In this document: piece after piece, positions 55,712 to 63,653 of the stretch
Layout of the letters: the number at the start of each line of letters is the position of its first letter
How positions within the stretch are numbered: the first letter of the stretch is position 1
NCBI RefSeq assembly: GCF_034424625.1
Contig: NZ_CP139976.1
Coordinates: 5,208,001-5,272,000, forward strand
Length of the DNA: 64,000 bases
Origin: Janthinobacterium lividum
Lineage (GTDB): Bacteria; Pseudomonadota; Gammaproteobacteria; Burkholderiales; Burkholderiaceae_D
Direction of reading: 5' to 3'
Notes under the pieces: generated by a model
Told to the model about the DNA's origin: nothing
The model's database searches: none
What the model saw: only the letters and a program-made list of their open reading frames with translations
Position numbers and translations under genes: made by a program

Positions 55712-56407
55712 TTACAGAATCTGTTTCACGTCGGCCATGGTGATGCTGCCCACGCCCGGGACATTCAATTTCACGCCATTCGCGCCCGTCGACACGCTGG
55801 CGACCGAACCGAACATCAGCGCCGTCGCATCCTTGAGCTTGGTGCCACCGCGCGTGGCTTCCACCGTGAAGGTGTAGGCGCCATCGGCCAGCACGACCGG
55901 CTTGCCATCCTTGTCGAGATCGGCGGTGGAACCGTTCCAGCCCAGCGGCAAGGTGCCCGCCGCCTGTGCGCCCAGGTCGATGGAATGGACTTCCTTGCCA
56001 TCCTTGTAGATGACGACCTTGACCTTGTCGGCTGCCGTGGCCAGGTCCACGCCCAGCAGCGCGGCGCTCTTGCTCAGGTTGATATCCTTGCCCGCTGTCA
56101 ACACGCCATGGCCGATGATGTTGGCCGCCTGCATCGATTCGGCTTGCTGGTAGCTGGCCTTCAGGGTTTCCAGGGTCGTGTTGAGCTTGTTGACGCCGGT
56201 CACGGTGGACAATTGCGCCAGCTGGCTGGTCAATTGCGCATTGTCCAGCGGATTCATCGGATCCTGGTTTTTCAGCTGGGTGACCAGCAAGGTGAGGAAT
56301 TTGTTCGTTTCCGCTTCGACACTGCCTGGCTCGGCCGTGCTCTTCTTCGGATTCATCGTCGCCATCAGGTCGGTGGTGACGGCGGTATTGGTATCGATGG
56401 TTGCCAT
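55712..56407 (-). CDS. flgD: Hook-capping protein FlgD
   Basis: Scaffold at the tip of the growing hook, later replaced by FlgK. 231 aa with the family core NKFLTLLVTQLKNQDPMNPLDNAQLTSQLAQLSTVTGVNKLN. A C-terminal FlgD Ig/tudor-like part is present (LPLGWNGSTADLDKDGKPVVLADGAYTFTVEATRGG). It begins 15 bases after flgC ends. Confidence 0.95.
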   Translation of the reverse strand: MATIDTNTAVTTDLMATMNPKKSTAEPGSVEAETNKFLTLLVTQLKNQDPMNPLDNAQLTSQLAQLSTVTGVNKLNTTLETLKASYQQAESMQAANIIGHGVLTAGKDINLSKSAALLGVDLATAADKVKVVIYKDGKEVHSIDLGAQAAGTLPLGWNGSTADLDKDGKPVVLADGAYTFTVEATRGGTKLKDATALMFGSVASVSTGANGVKLNVPGVGSITMADVKQIL

Positions 56408-56422
56408 AATGATCAGTCAGCC

Positions 56423-56824
56423 TTATTGGCCGATGGTGAGGGTTTTCAGGAGCAGCGACTTGGCCGCGTTCATGGTTTCCACGTTGGTCTGGTACGAGCG
56501 CGAAGCCGACAGCATGTTGACCATCTCGTCGACCGTATTCACGTTCGGCATGGTGACGTAGCCCTTCTCGTCGGCCAGCGGGTTCTTCGGGTCGTAGACC
56601 AGCTTCATCGGCGACGGGTCTTCGATCACCTTCTGCACCTTGACGGCCGTGGCGCCATTGGCCATGGGCACGGCTTCGAACACCACCTGCTTGGCGCGGT
56701 AGGCTTCGCCCGTGGCGCTGGTGGCGCTGTCGGCATTGGCCAGGTTGCTGGCCACCGTGTTCAGGCGCTGCGCCTGGGCGCTCATGGCCGAACCGGAAAC
56801 ATTGAAGATATTAAATAGCGACAT
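56423..56824 (-). CDS. flgC: Proximal rod protein FlgC
   Basis: 133 aa, family length. [33 protein letters not shown] is the rod-type N-terminus, and [41 protein letters not shown] is the C-terminus. GGGAGG precedes the ATG; the start lies two bases after flgB ends. Confidence 0.96.
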   Translation of the reverse strand: MSLFNIFNVSGSAMSAQAQRLNTVASNLANADSATSATGEAYRAKQVVFEAVPMANGATAVKVQKVIEDPSPMKLVYDPKNPLADEKGYVTMPNVNTVDEMVNMLSASRSYQTNVETMNAAKSLLLKTLTIGQ

Positions 56825-56826
56825 GA

Positions 56827-57279
56827 TTATTGTCCTCCCTGGATGGCCGTCAGCATGCCCTTGATCTGCGAGTTAAGGAACGTCACGGCCGCCTCGTAGC
56901 GGATGGCATTGTCGGCAAAGGCGTTGCGCTCGAGATCCATGTCCACCGTATTGCCATCGACGGCGCCCTGGGCCGGCGCGCGGTACAGCAGCGGCGTGCC
57001 GTCGGCCAGGGTCTCGACCTTGCCGCCGCCGGCTGCGCCCGCAGCCGCGGCCACGCCCTTGCCCGGCATATGCTGCGGCGCCGTGCCCTTCAGGGCCGGC
57101 GGCACGCCATCCTTGCGCGCCATCGCACCCTTCAGCGCGGCGGCGAAATCGACATCGCGCGCCTTGTAGTTGGGCGTGTCGGCATTGGCGATATTCGAGG
57201 CGAGCAATTCCTGGCGCGTCGAGCGCAGGCTCAGCGCCGTCTCGTTGAAGCGCATGTAATCGTCGAGTTTCCCTATCAT
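56827..57279 (-). CDS. flgB: Proximal rod protein FlgB
   Basis: First gene of the flgB-flgL operon. The start at 57279 ([45 protein letters not shown]) follows GGAG; the 25 extra residues of the longer frame are rejected. 150 aa. A Pro/Gly/Ala-rich loop (about 65-95) precedes the C-terminal rod helix. Divergent from flgA across 191 bp that must contain both promoters; I could not assign boxes there. Confidence 0.95.
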   Translation of the reverse strand: MIGKLDDYMRFNETALSLRSTRQELLASNIANADTPNYKARDVDFAAALKGAMARKDGVPPALKGTAPQHMPGKGVAAAAGAAGGGKVETLADGTPLLYRAPAQGAVDGNTVDMDLERNAFADNAIRYEAAVTFLNSQIKGMLTAIQGGQ

Positions 57280-57470
57280 GTCAGGCTCCGGAAAGATCTG
57301 CCACTGGCGCCCGAGATGGCGGAAGGATGGCGGATTAGTGATGACAGGAAACATAGTACGGCGCCCACCAGCAAGACCATCGCCGGATCAGACCGTACTT
57401 TTACCCCTTAATCGGCGCTTCGAACGGGGCCGCGCGCACTATCATGGCACTATTCCAGAGGCCTATCACC

Positions 57471-58166
57471 ATGAAAACACCGCTTGCTTTCCTCTTCGCT
57501 CTTGCCTCCCTGCCACTGCTGGCCCAGGCGCAAAACGCCGGCCGCCAGACGCCGGAAGCGCTGCGCAACAGCGTGGAACAATTCCTGCAAGTACAAAGCA
57601 ACGGCTTGCCCGGCAAGGTGACGGTGACCGTCGGCGCCGTCGATCCGCGCCTGAACCTGGCGGCCTGCCCCGCGCCGCAAGCATTCATGGCGCCGGGCGC
57701 GCGCGCCTGGGGCAAGACCACCGTCGGCGTGCGCTGCACGGCGCCAAGCAACTGGACCATCTATCTGCAAGCGAACGTGGCCGTCGTCGGCGATTACGTG
57801 GCCAGCGCCGTGCCGCTGGCGCAAGGGCAAGCCATCGACGCCAGCCAGCTGGTAACGATGCAGGGCGACCTGGCCGCATTGCCGGCAGGCATCGCCACGG
57901 ACATGGCCCAGGTGGTGGGTGCCAGCACGAATATTTCTTTGCCACCCGGCACGCCGATGCGCCTCGACACCCTGCGCCGCAAGCCGGTGGTGATGCAAGG
58001 CCAACTGGTACGCGTCGTTTCCAGTGGCAATGGTTTCCAGGTGGCATCAGAAGGACGCGCCATCGGCAGCGCCGGCGATGGCCAGACGGTGCAGGTACGC
58101 ACGCAGAGCGGCCAGCAGATCAGCGGCGTGGCGCGCGCAGGCGGCTTGGTGGAGGTCGCCTTTTAA
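57471..58166 (+). CDS. flgA: Flagellar P-ring assembly chaperone FlgA
   Basis: Periplasmic chaperone for FlgI. The ATG at 57471 follows AGAGGC and starts a clean signal peptide (KTPLAFLFALASLPLLAQAQ); ATG 57444 is an alternative. 231 aa with a SAF-like domain (ALAQGQAIDASQLVTMQGDL) and the C-terminal RPGTPMRLDTLRRKPVV-like stretch (here PPGTPMRLDTLRRKPVVMQGQLVRVV). It precedes flgM-flgN. Confidence 0.94.
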   Translation: MKTPLAFLFALASLPLLAQAQNAGRQTPEALRNSVEQFLQVQSNGLPGKVTVTVGAVDPRLNLAACPAPQAFMAPGARAWGKTTVGVRCTAPSNWTIYLQANVAVVGDYVASAVPLAQGQAIDASQLVTMQGDLAALPAGIATDMAQVVGASTNISLPPGTPMRLDTLRRKPVVMQGQLVRVVSSGNGFQVASEGRAIGSAGDGQTVQVRTQSGQQISGVARAGGLVEVAF

Positions 58167-58201
58167 ACACGGATGGACAGCGATATTGTGGTCTGGCGCA
58201 C

Positions 58202-58228
58202 TAAAGTTTCGGGAGAAGGTGCCGATAA
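58202..58228 (+). promoter_or_regulatory. Sigma28 promoter of flgM-flgN (perfect consensus)
   Basis: TAAAGTTT-N11-GCCGATAA matches the FliA consensus at all sixteen positions. It lies 50 bases before the flgM GTG and downstream of flgA, so FlgM is made both early (through flgA) and late, the usual feedback for an anti-sigma factor. Confidence 0.93.
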
Positions 58229-58277
58229 TGACACATATCCCGGAGTTTTTTGACTTCGACCAGACGAGGATCACGCT

Positions 58278-58586
58278 GTGAAAATTACCGACAACACCAT
58301 TAAAAGCAATCCCGGCCTGCCGGTGGCGCCCGCGAGTACCTCCGGCGCCCGGAATGCCGAGAAAGCCCAGGCAACACCGACAACGTCGGACAATGTACGC
58401 CTGTCGCCGCAAGGACAGGCATTAGCGGCCAGTGCAACTGCCGGCAGCGGCGCCGTGTTCGACACGAAAAAAGTCGAACGCATCAAGCTGGCGATCGCCG
58501 ACGGCCAGTTCCAGGTCAACTCAGAAAAAGTGGCGGACGGTCTCCTCGACACGGTCAAGGACTTGCTGCACTCACGAAATAGATAG
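58278..58586 (+). CDS. flgM: Anti-sigma28 factor FlgM
   Basis: 102 aa starting at GTG 58278 behind GAGGA. KITDNTIKSNPGLP at the start and the C-terminal FliA-binding region VERIKLAIADGQFQVNSEKVADGLLDTVKDLL are typical. FlgM holds FliA (encoded at 61992-62723) inactive until the hook is complete, then is exported. The first half is polar and probably disordered. Confidence 0.95.
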   Translation: MKITDNTIKSNPGLPVAPASTSGARNAEKAQATPTTSDNVRLSPQGQALAASATAGSGAVFDTKKVERIKLAIADGQFQVNSEKVADGLLDTVKDLLHSRNR

Positions 58587-58594
58587 GTTCCCTC

Positions 58595-59062
58595 ATGCAA
58601 TCAGTGACTCCGTTTTCCAGCCTGCGCGACGAGCAACAGCTCATGACCACATTGCTGGCATTGATGAAAGAAGAACAGCGGCATCTGGTTGCGGCTGACA
58701 TCGATGCAATCACGGAGCTCACGGCGCGCAAGACGGCACTCGTAGGACAATTGAGCCAGCTGGCGGCGCAACGCCACCAGGCGCTGGCGGCGGCCGGTTT
58801 CATGGCGGCCGAAGCGGGCATGGAAGACTGGCTGGTGGGCGCCAGCGAAGCGGAAGCGGCGCCCCTGTGGAAAGCCCTGCTCGAGACGACGCGCGAAGCC
58901 AAGGAACAAAACCGCCTGAACAGCCTGCTCGTCAACAAGCATATGGTACATACGCAAGGCGCCCTGAACGCCATGCGCCCCCCGGCCCAGAGCGGCAATT
59001 TCTACGGCCCCAGCGGCCAACCGACGACGAACACGGCCAGCCGGCGCGTCGTCATCGGCTAG
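58595..59062 (+). CDS. flgN: Flagellar export chaperone FlgN
   Basis: 155-aa helical chaperone for FlgK and FlgL. Long amphipathic helices (LRDEQQLMTTLLALMKEEQRHLVAADIDAITELTARKTALVGQLSQLAAQRHQAL) and LLVNKHMVHTQGALNAM fit the FlgN family. It lies eight bases after flgM. A 22-base GGCAAGGC/GCCTTGCC hairpin without a T-run follows at 59086-59107. Confidence 0.92.
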   Translation: MQSVTPFSSLRDEQQLMTTLLALMKEEQRHLVAADIDAITELTARKTALVGQLSQLAAQRHQALAAAGFMAAEAGMEDWLVGASEAEAAPLWKALLETTREAKEQNRLNSLLVNKHMVHTQGALNAMRPPAQSGNFYGPSGQPTTNTASRRVVIG

Positions 59063-59110
59063 TCCCCCTTAGTTAACAGCAACCCGGCAAGGCGCAGCGG
59101 CCTTGCCAGC

Positions 59111-59965
59111 TCAACCGTGCGCGGGACGCCCCGCATGCTGGCGGTATTTCGCCACGATGGCTTGCGCCCTGGCGCTGGCCGCGGCTTGCTGCTCCGGCGT
59201 CAGCTCCGCCTGCAGCCAGTGCCAGTACTCATCCTGATACGGATTGGTGACGCCGGGCGCGAGGATATCGTCGTAGACCTGGCGCAGGGCCAGCAGGTAG
59301 CCATACGCTTGCGGCGCATCCTTCCGCACCACCTCGCCATCGCGCAAGTACGCCATCATCAGGGTAGCCACGCTGGTCAGTTCCGCCTCGTCCGCCTGCG
59401 CCGTCAGCTGGGCGATGGCTTGCCGCTTCCATGCCTGCACCAGTGGATCGTCGGGACGGTTGCGCAGCGCGCTGCGGTCGCCGAACGGACCTTCCGACAG
59501 GAACAGGGTGGCCGCGCCCGGCACGCCCGCCTTGGCGGCGGTGGCCAGGTAGCCGAGCCGGTCCTCGCGCTGGCGCTGTGTCAGGCCCGCGCACAGCTGC
59601 TGCTGGGCGGCTTTTTCTTCCACCGTCATCTCGCGGCCCAGCTCGAATTCCATGCCCGGCAAGCGCCCTTCGTGCTGGAAGACGATGCAGTCGTCGATCA
59701 GGCTGAACGCCGCATACGCGTCTTCCGCCCTGCCGCTGGCAGCCAGGCGCGCAAGCTGCCGCGCCAGGGTCACGGGAACGGGTGCGGCATCGGCGACGGG
59801 GGCGGCGTCGATATTCAGATACGACGCCAGGCTGCGCCCCGCCGGCGCGCTGGCGGCAGCCGCATCCGCTTGCGGCGCGCCGGCGTCGGGCGCGGGCCAG
59901 TACACGAGCGCCAGTACCGCCGCGATGGCAGCGGCGCTGGCGATGCCGGTCAGTTTGCTATTCAT
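59111..59965 (-). CDS. Hypothetical membrane-anchored or exported protein
   Basis: 284 aa from ATG 59965 (an ATG at 59980 is also open); neither start has a good ribosome site. An N-terminal hydrophobic helix (IASAAAIAAVLALVYW) acts as anchor or signal peptide. A linker of Ala/Pro follows, then a helical domain of about 200 residues with Sel1-like features (DDCIVFQHEGRLPGMEF...GYLATAAKAGVPGAATLFLSEGPFGD...DAPQAYGYLLAL). I do not recognise the function. It separates flgN from the SUI1 gene. Confidence 0.65.
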   Translation of the reverse strand: MNSKLTGIASAAAIAAVLALVYWPAPDAGAPQADAAAASAPAGRSLASYLNIDAAPVADAAPVPVTLARQLARLAASGRAEDAYAAFSLIDDCIVFQHEGRLPGMEFELGREMTVEEKAAQQQLCAGLTQRQREDRLGYLATAAKAGVPGAATLFLSEGPFGDRSALRNRPDDPLVQAWKRQAIAQLTAQADEAELTSVATLMMAYLRDGEVVRKDAPQAYGYLLALRQVYDDILAPGVTNPYQDEYWHWLQAELTPEQQAAASARAQAIVAKYRQHAGRPAHG

Positions 59966-60037
59966 GATGAGGTGGCGCATAAAAGGAAATGCACGTTACC
60001 ACAGGCCTGCGGCAGCGGGCCGCACGCCTCCGCACGC

Positions 60038-60400
60038 TCAGCCGCCGGCCTTTTTCGGCTGGTGGCCCAGCTTGACCAGCGCGGCAAGGATGGTGTCGAC
60101 ATGGTCGCCCTGCACCTCGATCACGCCATCCTTGACCGTGCCGCCCGAGCCGCACTGCGTGCGCAACTGCTTGCCCAGCAGGGCCAGCGCGATGGCGTCC
60201 AGCGGCAAACCCTTGATCACGGTGACGCTCTTGCCGCCACGGCCCTTGGTCTGGCGCGAGACGCGCACCACGCCATCGCCCGCGGGCGCCGCCTTGGCTT
60301 GCGCCTTGCATGCGCATTGCGCCAGCGGCTGGCGGCAGGCGGGACACATGCGGCCCGTTTCGGTGGAATAGACGAGACCGCCCAGGGAGCTGCTTTTCAT
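60038..60400 (-). CDS. SUI1/YciH-family translation factor-like protein
   Basis: 120 aa from ATG 60400 (KSSSLGGLVYSTETGRMCPACRQPLAQCAC). A short cysteine cluster (CPAC...CAC) may bind metal. The SUI1 domain follows: VRVSRQTKGRGGKSVTVIKGLPLDAIALALLGKQLRTQCGSGGTVKDGVIEVQGDHVDTILAAL, with the GRGGKSVTVIKGL and GSGGTVKDG signatures. Bacterial YciH resembles eukaryotic eIF1 and may affect initiation fidelity. It is not flagellar. Confidence 0.92.
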   Translation of the reverse strand: MKSSSLGGLVYSTETGRMCPACRQPLAQCACKAQAKAAPAGDGVVRVSRQTKGRGGKSVTVIKGLPLDAIALALLGKQLRTQCGSGGTVKDGVIEVQGDHVDTILAALVKLGHQPKKAGG

Positions 60401-60464
60401 GAGGGAACGATAAAAGAGGAAGAAAGCGCGATTGTACCAAGCGGCAGCCCGCAATTGACGAGCG

Positions 60465-61250
60465 TCAGTTGGCTGGCGCAGGCGCCACCGGCGCCGTCGG
60501 CACTTCCGTCACCGTTTCGGGGATGCCCGACAAAATCGTCACGGCGACCCGGCGGTTGCGCGCGCGCCCTTCCGCCGTTTCGTTCGGCGCCACGGGGATG
60601 TTGTCGGCGTGGCCGACGGCCGTCAGGCGCGACGCCTTGACGCCGCTGGCGATGAACAGGCGTACCACGGCGCTGGCGCGCGCGGCCGACAATTCCCAGT
60701 TCGAGGCAAAGTTGGAATTACTGATCGGCTGGACGTCCGTATGCCCTTCCACCTGCACGTCGTGCGTATCGTCCTTGAGCAGTACGGCGACGGCGCGCAG
60801 GGCCTGGTCCGATTCCACCGTCAGGCGCGCCGCGCCCGGGTCGAACAGCACGCTGGCATTGATTTCCACGCTCACGCCGCGGCTCGTCTGCGTGACCCGC
60901 ACCTTGCCTTCCTTCACCAGCGGCGCCAGGGTGGAAGTCAGGTCCTGCGCCAGGCGCGTCATGTGTTCGCGCTCGCGGCGGATGGCTTCCGTGCGGCGTT
61001 TCAGGGCCGGGTTCGGCAGCGGAATGGCTTGCGGCGCTTCCATGAGGATGGGCGGCGCGCCCTTTTCCAGGCTGAAGGCCTGGCCGATGGCATTCTGGAA
61101 GACGCGGTATTTGCCTTCGTTGACTTGCGAAATCGCGTACATGACAACGAAGAACGCGAACAGCAGGGTGATGAAGTCGGCATACGAGATCAGCCAGCGG
61201 TCCTGGTTGTCCGGTTCCTCGTCATACTTCCTGCGCGCGCGCCGCATCAT
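60465..61250 (-). CDS. motD: Flagellar stator protein MotD (MotB-like)
   Basis: Peptidoglycan-anchored stator subunit pairing with MotC. The start at 61250 (MMRRARRKYDEEPDNQDRW) is chosen; the longer frame runs through motC. 261 aa: a single transmembrane helix with the proton-carrying Asp in ISYADFITLLFAFFVVMYAIS, a plug region, and a C-terminal OmpA-like domain (VEGHTDVQPISNSNFASNWELSAARASAVV). It begins 13 bases after motC. Confidence 0.93.
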   Translation of the reverse strand: MMRRARRKYDEEPDNQDRWLISYADFITLLFAFFVVMYAISQVNEGKYRVFQNAIGQAFSLEKGAPPILMEAPQAIPLPNPALKRRTEAIRREREHMTRLAQDLTSTLAPLVKEGKVRVTQTSRGVSVEINASVLFDPGAARLTVESDQALRAVAVLLKDDTHDVQVEGHTDVQPISNSNFASNWELSAARASAVVRLFIASGVKASRLTAVGHADNIPVAPNETAEGRARNRRVAVTILSGIPETVTEVPTAPVAPAPAN

Positions 61251-61263
61251 GGTCAGTGCTCGC

Positions 61264-62010
61264 TCAGTGCTCGTGAAGCAGGCTGGCGACGCGCTCTTCG
61301 ATGATGCGCGTATGGTCGCCCGTGGCGATGTCGTACAGCACGGCGGCCGTGATTTCGTACTGCAGCACGCGGCGCGAAACGATGGCCTTGAGTTTATTCG
61401 CCACCGGCAGGAACAGCAGGTTGGCCAGGCCGACGCCATAGATGGTCGAGACAAACGCCACGGCGATGCCGCCGCCCAGCTTGCTCGGATCGGTGAGGTT
61501 TTCCATCACGTGGATCAGGCCCAGCACGGCGCCCAGGATACCGATGGTAGGCGAATACCCGGCCGCCGATTCCCACACCTTGACGGCCTGGCGTTCGGCC
61601 ATTTCATAGGCGGAGATTTCCACGTCGAGCAGCTGGCGCAGCTTGTCGGGCGCGATGCCGTCGACGATCATCCTCAAGCCTTTGGCGTTGAAGCGGTCGG
61701 CCGTGTTTTCCATCAGGCGCTCGAGCGCCAGCGGGCCGTCGCGCCGCGCCGTCAGGCTCCACTGCCCGATGTCGCGCGCCAGCGCGGCACGCGTGTCGGC
61801 CGGTGGCAGGAAGACCCAGCGCAGCATTTCCAGGCCGCGCACGAAGGTGCGCAGCCGCGTTTGCAGCAGCACGGCGCCGAAGGTGCCGATGACAACGATG
61901 GCAAAGGCGGCCGGTTGCAGCAGGGAGGCCATCTTGCCGCCTTCCAGTGCCTGGCCGACCAAAAGGCCCGCCAGCGCCAGCGCCAGCCCGATTACGCTGG
62001 ACCAGTCCAC
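61264..62010 (-). CDS. motC: Flagellar stator protein MotC (MotA-like)
   Basis: Four-helix stator channel subunit. 248 aa from GTG 62010, which lies inside the end of fliA (19-bp overlap). Conserved PTIGILGAVLGLIHVMENLTDPSKLGGGIAVAFVSTIYGVGLANLLFLP holds TM3-TM4. Charged cytoplasmic residues for FliG contact lie in RGLEMLRWVFLPPADTR. The motCD pair is auxiliary in pseudomonads, where motAB is separate; motAB is not seen here. Confidence 0.95.
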   Translation of the reverse strand: MDWSSVIGLALALAGLLVGQALEGGKMASLLQPAAFAIVVIGTFGAVLLQTRLRTFVRGLEMLRWVFLPPADTRAALARDIGQWSLTARRDGPLALERLMENTADRFNAKGLRMIVDGIAPDKLRQLLDVEISAYEMAERQAVKVWESAAGYSPTIGILGAVLGLIHVMENLTDPSKLGGGIAVAFVSTIYGVGLANLLFLPVANKLKAIVSRRVLQYEITAAVLYDIATGDHTRIIEERVASLLHEH

Positions 62011-62723
62011 GCCTGCTCCCTCAAGGTTGCGCGCAGGCGCGCGACGGCCTGGGTATGCAGCTGCGAGACGCGCGATTCCGACACGCCCATCACCGCGCCG
62101 ATCTCCTTCAGGTTCAGCTCTTCTTCGTAATACAGGCCCATGAGTATTTTCTCGCGTGGTGGCAGCGCGTCGATGGCATCGATCACGGATTGCCGGAAAT
62201 CGGTATCGAGCAGGGAACGCAAGGGGTCGCTGTCCTCGTCCACGCAGTGGCGGTCGAGAAAGCTGTCATTGCCGTCCGGGTCATGAAAGTCTTCGTAGTA
62301 CACGAGCTGGTGGCCGCCGCCGTCGCCCAGCATTTCCTGGTAGTCGGCCAGCGACATCTTGAGCAGCTTCGCCACTTCCGACTCCGTCGGCGGATGGCCG
62401 AGGCGCTGCTGCAAGGTGCTCATCGCCTCTTCGATCTTGCGCATGTTCTGGCGCATGCTGCGCGGCAACCAGTCGCTGGTGCGCAATTCGTCGAGCATGG
62501 CGCCGCGGATGCGCAGCACGGCATACGTCTCGAACTGCGCGCCATGTGTCTCTTCATAGCGGCTAATGGCATCGAGCAGGCCTATCATGCCGGCCTGGAT
62601 CAGGTCATCGACCTCGACCGAAGGCGGCAATTTCGCCTTCATATGGTGCGCCAGACGCTTCACCAGCGGAATGTGCTCCGTCAGCAAATAGTCCTTGTTC
62701 GATTTCCCTTTGACCGTGTACAT
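61992..62723 (-). CDS. fliA: RNA polymerase sigma factor for flagellar operon (sigma28)
   Basis: 243 aa. Region 2 (PLVKRLAHHMKAKLPPSVEVDDLIQAGMIGLLDAISRYEETHGAQFETYAVLRIRGAMLDELR), region 3 and region 4 (LPPREKILMGLYYEEELNLKEIGAVMGVSESRVSQLHTQAVARLR) are complete. It should read the boxes found before fliC, fliD, flgK and flgM, and is held by FlgM. The order flhF-flhG-fliA-motC-motD resembles Pseudomonas, but the cheYZAB block usually inserted there is missing. Confidence 0.97.
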   Translation of the reverse strand: MYTVKGKSNKDYLLTEHIPLVKRLAHHMKAKLPPSVEVDDLIQAGMIGLLDAISRYEETHGAQFETYAVLRIRGAMLDELRTSDWLPRSMRQNMRKIEEAMSTLQQRLGHPPTESEVAKLLKMSLADYQEMLGDGGGHQLVYYEDFHDPDGNDSFLDRHCVDEDSDPLRSLLDTDFRQSVIDAIDALPPREKILMGLYYEEELNLKEIGAVMGVSESRVSQLHTQAVARLRATLREQAWTGPA

Positions 62724-62768
62724 AGGCTGCTTATTGTTTTCTCATCTTATCTGGTGCTACGGTTCGAT

Positions 62769-63653
62769 TCAGGCGCTGAACTGGTGCGGGCTCCCCGTCT
62801 GGTACAAGGTGCCGCCAAGCACCGGTGCCGCCGAACGGGCCAGCCGCTCGGCCAGTCCGCGAAACGCCACCGACGCGCCCGCCAGCGGAAACGCATCGAC
62901 CACGCTGCGGCCCAGCCGCGCCGCGCGGTGCAGATACTCGTCGGCAGGCACCGAACCCATCGAGGTCAGCTTCACGGCCAGGTAGCGGCTCGCCGCCTGC
63001 GCCATATTATCGTATACCACTTTTGCCTCGGATTCGGAAGCGCCGGTGACGAGAATGCCGAACGGACGGCGTCCCAGTTCCTGGCTCAGGCGCTTGATCA
63101 GGCAGTACGCCGCCTTGATCGAGGTAGCGCTGGTCGAGACTTGCACGACGATATCGGACGACGCCATCAGCGGCACGGGGAAGCAATCGCCCTCGTCTGC
63201 CACGACGCCGTCGACCAGCACGATGCCGCTCTGGCGCGCCAGCACCTCGAACGTCTTGCCCAGGCGGCGCAGTTCGTCCTCGCCCGCATAGTCCATGCTG
63301 TCCATCAAATGGTTGCGCGCACCCAGGCTGGCCACGCCAAAGCCTTGCGGCACCTGGTGGATGACCTGGTTCAAACCGCACTGCTGGCGCGCCACGTCGC
63401 GCAGGCTGGCGCCGTGCGCCAGGCCCAGGCGCGCCGCCACGCCATCGCTGCCGCCGCTGGCGTCGAGCAGCAGCACGTCATTGCCGCCGTAGACGAGCGA
63501 CGCGCCCAGATTGACCAGCATGGCGCCCTTGTCGTCCTGCGGCGTGGCCGAGAGGAACGTCATGACGCGCGGCTGCGGGCCGGCCAGCATGCGGCGCAAG
63601 CCTTCGGCCTGGTCGAAATCGAAATTAGCCAAGGTGCACCCCGCGCGCTTCAT
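62769..63653 (-). CDS. flhG: FlhG/FleN-like MinD-family protein with degenerate Walker A
   Basis: FlhG restrains FlhF and flagellar number. 294 aa from ATG 63653; the TTG at 63632 (LANFDFDQAEGLRRML), behind GGGGTG and overlapping the flhF stop, is an equally good start. The fold is MinD-like: DVLLLDASGG, IVLVDGVVADEG and VQVSTSATSIKAAYCLIK. However, the position of the KGGVGKT P-loop reads SATPQDDKGAMLVNL, keeping one lysine and losing the signature lysine, glycines and Thr. ATP hydrolysis is therefore doubtful. Confidence 0.88.
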   Translation of the reverse strand: MKRAGCTLANFDFDQAEGLRRMLAGPQPRVMTFLSATPQDDKGAMLVNLGASLVYGGNDVLLLDASGGSDGVAARLGLAHGASLRDVARQQCGLNQVIHQVPQGFGVASLGARNHLMDSMDYAGEDELRRLGKTFEVLARQSGIVLVDGVVADEGDCFPVPLMASSDIVVQVSTSATSIKAAYCLIKRLSQELGRRPFGILVTGASESEAKVVYDNMAQAASRYLAVKLTSMGSVPADEYLHRAARLGRSVVDAFPLAGASVAFRGLAERLARSAAPVLGGTLYQTGSPHQFSA

